Below are positions 5,952-9,073 of a DNA stretch of 9,073 nt, piece after piece. Under the pieces are notes generated by a model, which searched no databases, had not been told where the DNA came from, and was given only the letters and a program-made list of their open reading frames with translations. Each line of letters starts with the position of its first letter. Position 1 is the first letter of the stretch. The position numbers and the translations under genes are program-made. This stretch comes from Streptomyces katrae (GTDB taxonomy: Bacteria > Actinomycetota > Actinomycetes > Streptomycetales > Streptomycetaceae), in contig NZ_JZWV01000880.1 of assembly GCF_000966975.1 (NCBI RefSeq), forward strand, positions 1 to 9,073, given 5' to 3'.

Positions 5952-5959
5952 AAGGATGT

Positions 5960-5989
5960 TTGCGGGACGGGGTTTGAAGTGACTAGTTT
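5960..5989 (+). promoter_or_regulatory. Candidate promoter of the small secreted protein
   Basis: TTGCGG (5960-5965) and TAGTTT (5984-5989) are separated by 18 bp, fitting a housekeeping-type TTGnnn / TAnnnT promoter. Transcription would start near 5996, giving a leader of about 33 nt that holds the AAGGA ribosome binding site. Confidence 0.45.
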
Positions 5990-6028
5990 GCGGAGCCGCT
6001 CGATTCCCCGTCGCAAGGACGATTTTTC

Positions 6029-6301
6029 ATGAAGCAGTCTGCTGCCAAGTCCCTCGGTGTCGCTGTCATTGGTGCCGCCCTCGCCGCGGGTGCCGCGGGT
6101 ACCGCCTCCGCCTCGGCGCTCCCCACCCCGAACCTGACGGACGCCCTCGGCACCGTCACCAGCGCCACCAGCTCCATCACCAACCAGACGGACGCGGCCC
6201 AGCAGGGCCAGGAGGGCCAGGCCAGCGACCCGGCCGCCCCCGTGAACCAGCTGCTCGGCGGAGTCCCCGCGCTCGGCGGCCTCGGCGGCGCCCTCGGCTA
6301 G
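6029..6301 (+). CDS. Small secreted protein of unknown function
   Basis: This 90-residue protein has a clear Sec signal peptide: MKQSAAK, a hydrophobic Ala/Gly/Val core (8-24), and a cleavage site probably after Ala30 (TASASA|LPTP). The mature part is only about 60 residues. It has no cysteines, a Ser/Thr/Gln-rich middle (TSATSSITNQTDAAQQGQEG) and a Gly/Leu-rich end (LLGGVPALGGLGGALG). The lack of a lipobox, sortase signal or second membrane segment suggests release or loose association with the wall. The start is supported by AAGGA at 6015-6019, 9 nt before the ATG. Similar small secreted proteins with an LLGG-type tail are common in Streptomyces, but I know of no assigned function. It has its own promoter candidate and hairpin terminator. 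Confidence 0.88.
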   Translation: MKQSAAKSLGVAVIGAALAAGAAGTASASALPTPNLTDALGTVTSATSSITNQTDAAQQGQEGQASDPAAPVNQLLGGVPALGGLGGALG

Positions 6302-6334
6302 TCGTCCGCCCCGCGGACCACACGCCCGTACGCC

Positions 6335-6366
6335 TGGCGCACACCCCTTCGAGGCGGTGTGCGCCA
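6335..6366 (+). terminator. Hairpin terminator after the secreted protein gene
   Basis: TGGCGCACACC (6335-6345) and GGTGTGCGCCA (6356-6366) form a perfect 11-bp stem with a 10-nt loop, 34 bp after the stop. No T-run follows, which is common for strong hairpin terminators in high-GC actinobacteria. Confidence 0.75.
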
Positions 6367-6430
6367 CGCGGCGCGGTGTGCCACGATCACCACCAACTGC
6401 CCGCCGACTTACGGGGTATGAGGTCCGGTC

Positions 6431-7195
6431 ATGCGCATCACGGCACGATTCAAGGCGCCCGCCACGACGTTCGCGCTGCTCCCCGCGCTGCTCCTCGGAG
6501 CCGTCGGCTGCAGCAGCGGCACGGACGCGGCCGCGCCCGCCAAGAGCCCGGACCCCAAGGGCTCCGCGGCCGCCGCCCCCTCCGGCGCACCCGGCCCCGC
6601 CGCCTCCCCGGCCCCCAAGGCCAAGGACGCCCGCCTGGAGCGGTCCGCCCTCGAACAGGGCGACCTCCCCGGCTACCAGGTCTCGGCGCAGGGCAAGAAC
6701 CCGAGCGCCCCCACCGGCCAGCCGCAGGCCGACAAGAAGGCCTGCCAGCCGCTCGCCGACATCATGGGCGACAAGCCCGACCCGGCCGCGCACGAGACCG
6801 TCAACCGGGGCATCGGCTCCCAGAAGCAGGTCGGCCTCGCCGTCTCCGCCTCCGTCAGCTCCTACGACGAGAGCGACGCCAAGAAGGTCGTCTCCCGGCT
6901 CCGCGAGGCCGTCGCGGCCTGCGGCTCCGGCTTCACCGCGACCGTGCAGAAGCAGACCGGCACCTACCGGGACGTGAAGGCGGTCCCGTTCAGGACCGCC
7001 GGTGACGAGAGCGTCAGCTGGACCACGACCGCCGCCGCCGAAGGCGTCTCGGCCCAGGTCCACCTGGTCGTCGTCCGCGAGGGGTCCAGCGTCGTACGGC
7101 TGATGGCCCTCAACGTGGCGGCCGCCGGCCAGAAGGCCGCGGTCCCGCAGGAAGTCGCCGACAAGCAGCTGGAGAAGGTCCGCAAGGCCGGCTGA
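6431..7195 (+). CDS. Secreted lipoprotein of unknown function
   Basis: This 254-residue protein has an N-terminal signal (MRITARFK, hydrophobic at about 13-25) and a lipobox-like AVGC with the lipidated Cys at 27. An Ala/Pro/Lys-rich linker (about 28-66) leads to a domain at about 67-254. The domain begins with RSALEQGDLPGYQV, has two cysteines (105 and 164) that could pair, and contains an amphipathic helix ESDAKKVVSRLREAVAAC followed by strands ending in VRLMALNVA. The layout recalls the extracytoplasmic lipoprotein/sensor domains seen in actinobacteria (PknH- or LpqN-like), but the similarity is too loose to name. The start is set by GAGGT at 6420-6424, 6 nt before the ATG. Whether it works with the neighbouring secreted protein is not shown; a terminator separates them. 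Confidence 0.87.
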   Translation: MRITARFKAPATTFALLPALLLGAVGCSSGTDAAAPAKSPDPKGSAAAAPSGAPGPAASPAPKAKDARLERSALEQGDLPGYQVSAQGKNPSAPTGQPQADKKACQPLADIMGDKPDPAAHETVNRGIGSQKQVGLAVSASVSSYDESDAKKVVSRLREAVAACGSGFTATVQKQTGTYRDVKAVPFRTAGDESVSWTTTAAAEGVSAQVHLVVVREGSSVVRLMALNVAAAGQKAAVPQEVADKQLEKVRKAG

Positions 7196-7196
7196 T

Positions 7197-7234
7197 TCCG
7201 GCCTGAACGCGGCCGGAGACCCGAGCCGGCCGCG
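7197..7234. terminator. Overlapping hairpins between convergent genes
   Basis: TCCGGCC (7197-7203) can pair with GGCCGGA (7211-7217), while CGCGGCCGG (7208-7216) can instead pair with CCGGCCGCG (7226-7234), a perfect 9-bp stem with a 9-nt loop. The two share the middle arm and so exclude each other. The position, 2 bp after the lipoprotein stop and about 27 bp beyond the PspC stop on the other strand, suits a bidirectional terminator. Confidence 0.6.
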
Positions 7235-7261
7235 AGCGCGGGCGGGTCGGCATCGCGATTC

Positions 7262-7474
7262 CTACCAGGCGGTGCTCGCGGCGCCCACGCCGGACTTCTC
7301 GTTCGGGATGAGCAGCCACAGTGCCAGGTAGACCAGGAACTGGGGGCCGGGCAGCAGGCAGGACAGGACGAAGATGAGCCGCATCGTGCGGGCCTTCATT
7401 CCGAACCGCTTCGCCAGTCCGGCGCAGACGCCGCCGATCAGCCGTCCGTCACGGGGGCGGGTCAGCGCGCTCAT
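7262..7474 (-). CDS. PspC-domain membrane protein
   Basis: The 70 residues are almost entirely a PspC domain: RPRDGRLIGGVCAGLAKRFG (about 6-25), then RTMRLIFVLSCLLPGPQFLV and YLALWLLIPNE (29-59) as one long or hairpin-like membrane segment. PspC proteins of the phage-shock type sit in the cytoplasmic membrane and are linked to envelope stress; in actinobacteria short stand-alone PspC proteins are common and mostly uncharacterised. The start has an excellent ribosome binding site, GAAGGAG, 6 nt before the ATG. The upstream VanZ-like gene ends 57 bp away on the same strand, so cotranscription is possible. No PspA, PspB or sensor kinase gene is in view. Confidence 0.93.
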   Translation of the reverse strand: MSALTRPRDGRLIGGVCAGLAKRFGMKARTMRLIFVLSCLLPGPQFLVYLALWLLIPNEKSGVGAASTAW

Positions 7475-7531
7475 GGTGTTCTCCTTCGCATCGGGATTCG
7501 CGCGCTTTCCGTAATTGCCTGGCGCGATGGA

Positions 7532-8122
7532 TCAATACTCGCGCGGCACGGCCGACAGGACGTCGGTCCACGGGCCGAGCCCGACCCTGGGAATTCTCGG
7601 GGTGTTCCCCTGAGGCCCGGCGTCCGGGGAGGTCAGGGGCCTGCGCAGCCTCGCCCGCAGGACCGGTACGACCGCCACGTGCACGAGCACCACCCCGGCG
7701 GTGTTCAGCAGCAGGGAGTCCACGTCCAGGACCCGCCCCGGGACCGCCGTCTGGAGCATTTCGATGCCCAGCGAGATCAGTACGGCCGCGGCCGCCGTCC
7801 GCACCAGCGAGGACCACGCGGCCAGCGCCCCGGGCTTCAGCCGGCCCCCCGCCAGCGGCAGCAGCACCCCCAGCGGGGCCAGCAGCGCCAGCCCCTCGCC
7901 GATCCGCCGCGCGGCCTCCAGCGGCCCCAGCGCCAGGTCCGCCCGGATCCCCTCCAGCGGGGACAGGTTCGCGGCGGCCGCCCAGGGCACGTCCAGCGGA
8001 CTCAGGGTGAGCCATCCGACGACCAGCAGGTGCGCGGCCAGCAGGGCCCCGCTCAGGAGCCGGGGACGGACCGGGAGCTGTGTGGCGGTGGCGGCGCTGC
8101 CGCTGCCCTCATGACGGTGCAC
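7532..8122 (-). CDS. VanZ-like membrane protein
   Basis: With a GTG start (8120-8122) the protein has 196 residues and four predicted membrane segments at about 22-41, 74-92, 107-125 and 142-156. VanZ-family marks are present: IEMLQ (Glu121, Gln124) and GRVLDVDSLLLNTAG (Arg130, Asp133, Asp135, Asn140). The VanZ fold includes teicoplanin-resistance VanZ, but most Streptomyces members are uncharacterised membrane proteins, so resistance should not be assumed. The frame stays open upstream as far as 8575, but that would run across the HxlR gene and encode Arg/Pro/Gly-rich junk. The GTG is chosen because the hydrophobic domain begins shortly after it, though no good ribosome binding site precedes it. 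The tail after residue 160 is polar and poorly conserved. The HxlR gene stops 86 bp upstream on the same strand. Confidence 0.85.
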   Translation of the reverse strand: MHRHEGSGSAATATQLPVRPRLLSGALLAAHLLVVGWLTLSPLDVPWAAAANLSPLEGIRADLALGPLEAARRIGEGLALLAPLGVLLPLAGGRLKPGALAAWSSLVRTAAAAVLISLGIEMLQTAVPGRVLDVDSLLLNTAGVVLVHVAVVPVLRARLRRPLTSPDAGPQGNTPRIPRVGLGPWTDVLSAVPREY

Positions 8123-8208
8123 ACCACCGAGGACGCCACCCCCGGCGGCGCCGGTTCCGGTCGGCCCGGCCCGTCTTGGGCCGTCTCGGCCCGTACGGCC
8201 GCCCCCGG

Positions 8209-8592
8209 TCAGCGGGCCCCCGCCCCGCCCGGCCGCCGCCCGGCGGCGGCCGCCTCCGGATGCCGCCGCGCCCAGTCGGCGAGACCGGTGAGCCGCTCGT
8301 AGAGCTCGCGCGCCGCGTCGGTGGCTGCGTACTCCACCCGGGGCGGCACCGTCGGGTGCACCGTGCGGACCAGCAGGCCGTCCTCCTCCAGTTCGCGCAG
8401 CGTGAGGGTGAGGATCCGGCGGCTGATGCCGGCCAGCGACCGTTCGAGGGCGGAGAAGCGGACCGGGCCGTGGAGGGTCTCGCTCAGGACGCCGAGACTC
8501 CACTTGCCGCTCACCCTGCCGAGCACGTCCAGGACCGTGCAGACCTCCCGGCCCACGCCCTCCTGTGCCGTGCACGCGGTAGTACGTGACAT
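8209..8592 (-). CDS. HxlR-family transcriptional regulator
   Basis: This 127-residue winged-helix DNA-binding protein is a typical HxlR. It has CTVLDVLGRVSGKWSLGVLS (18-37), LHGPVRFSALERSLAGISRR (40-59) with the recognition helix ILTLTLRELEEDGLLVRTVH (60-79), and the hallmark PTVPPRVEYAATDAARELY (80-98). Cys7 and Cys18 could respond to redox or electrophiles, as in some HxlR/DUF24 proteins, but that is inference. The start at the ATG 8590-8592 is fixed by GAAGAAGG about 7 nt upstream; an earlier in-frame start at 8946 would overlap the divergent gene and is rejected. The 130-bp region it shares with the PPOX-like gene makes that gene its most likely target, along with itself. Its C-terminal 15 residues are an Ala/Gly/Arg tail. 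Confidence 0.93.
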   Translation of the reverse strand: MSRTTACTAQEGVGREVCTVLDVLGRVSGKWSLGVLSETLHGPVRFSALERSLAGISRRILTLTLRELEEDGLLVRTVHPTVPPRVEYAATDAARELYERLTGLADWARRHPEAAAAGRRPGGAGAR

Positions 8593-8722
8593 AAATGTGC
8601 CTTCTTCCGTTGTGCGGCGCCCTCTTCGAGGATGAGCGGTGTGCACGTCAGTGCTCCGCGAGGCCGGCCCGCAGGCAGGCCCGCGCCCATCCGCAGGCCC
8701 GACGAGAGGCGAGGGACGACGA

Positions 8723-9073
8723 GTGAGGAACGCCGGCAGCACGGAAGGGCTTCCCGCGACGGTGGCGCTGGACGAGGCGGTGAGGGAACTGGTCGACGGC
8801 CGGAACTTCGCCGTCGTGGCGACGCTGAACCCCGACGGCGGCCCCCAGACCTCCGTCGTCTGGGTGGGCAGGCGCGGGGACGACGTGGTCTTCTCCACCA
8901 CCGCGGGACGCAAGAAGGCGCGCAACCTCGCCCGCGACCCCCGCATCAGCCTGACCGTCTACGACCGCGAGAACCCCTACCGGTCCGTGGAGGTACGGGG
9001 TACCGCCGAACTGCTGCCGGACCCGCACAAGGAACTGCCGCGCGAGCTGTCACGGCACTACCTCGGACAGGAC
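8723..9073 (+). CDS. Pyridoxamine 5'-phosphate oxidase-like (PPOX) flavoprotein, 3' end cut
   Basis: The first 117 residues are present. The split-barrel PPOX pattern is clear: NFAVVATLNPDGGPQTSVVW (28-47), DDVVFSTTAGRKKARNLARD (53-72), then PRISLTVYDRENPYRSVEVR and GTAELLPD. The GRKKARNLARDPR segment is typical of the phosphate-contacting region in the FMN- or F420-binding PPOX proteins. Actinobacterial members usually reduce or oxidise small substrates using F420 or FMN, but which cofactor this one uses cannot be decided here. The start is a GTG with AGGGA at about 8712-8716, 6 nt upstream. It is divergent from hxlR, a common regulator-target layout for small oxidoreductases. Confidence 0.88.
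   Translation, partial: MRNAGSTEGLPATVALDEAVRELVDGRNFAVVATLNPDGGPQTSVVWVGRRGDDVVFSTTAGRKKARNLARDPRISLTVYDRENPYRSVEVRGTAELLPDPHKELPRELSRHYLGQD

Noticed and set aside
8123..8575. Extended N-terminus for the VanZ-like protein
   Set aside because: The open frame continues to 8575 but overlaps the HxlR gene on the same strand and encodes no membrane or domain pattern.
8593..8946. Longer HxlR protein starting at 8946
   Set aside because: It would overlap the divergent PPOX-like gene; the ATG at 8592 has a good ribosome binding site and gives the normal HxlR length.
1..9073. CRISPR array, tRNA/rRNA genes, insertion sequence or prophage
   Set aside because: No regular spaced repeats, cloverleaf, transposase or phage gene was seen on either strand.

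Overview
The window is about 9 kb of very GC-rich actinobacterial DNA, most likely from Streptomyces. The support is the strong third-position G/C bias in the real genes, several GTG starts, Gly/Ala-rich lipoproteins and secreted proteins, PspC and VanZ envelope proteins, an actinobacterial-type adenosine deaminase, and a single TTA codon of the kind that needs the bldA tRNA. It reads as chromosomal housekeeping and accessory sequence. No phage, transposon, CRISPR, rRNA, tRNA or biosynthetic gene cluster was seen.

Layout. At 3-893 (+) is a LysR regulator lacking only its first residues. It converges on a lipoprotein gene (910-1605, -). At 1606-2165 no intact gene is visible. This stretch holds a 95%-identical, 100-bp second copy of the DNA-binding helices of the neighbouring LuxR-type regulator, and a possible C-terminal scrap of a second protein. 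Next come the intact LuxR-type regulator (2166-3206, -), a cupin protein (3431-3796, -) and an alpha/beta-hydrolase-fold protein (3908-4627, -). The last has Gly where the nucleophilic Ser is expected and carries the window's only TTA codon.

Divergent from it is adenosine deaminase (4741-5889, +), which looks leaderless: a TAGAGT -10 box ends 6 nt before the ATG, with a perfect 12-bp palindrome just upstream of it. A textbook terminator follows. Then come a 90-residue secreted protein (6029-6301, +), a hairpin terminator, and a 254-residue lipoprotein (6431-7195, +). The lipoprotein gene converges, through overlapping hairpins, on a same-strand row of PspC (7262-7474), VanZ-like (7532-8122) and HxlR regulator (8209-8592) genes. 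Divergent from hxlR is a pyridoxamine-5'-phosphate-oxidase-like gene cut by the window end (8723-9073, +).

Functionally the window is a series of small units rather than one system. It combines purine salvage (adenosine deaminase), envelope and exported proteins, and local regulator-target pairs (HxlR with the PPOX-like gene; possible LuxR-type autoregulation). I did not find a convincing undescribed multi-gene system. The items most worth following are the duplicated HTH segment, the TTA codon and missing nucleophile in the hydrolase-fold gene, and the palindrome inside the leaderless adenosine deaminase promoter.
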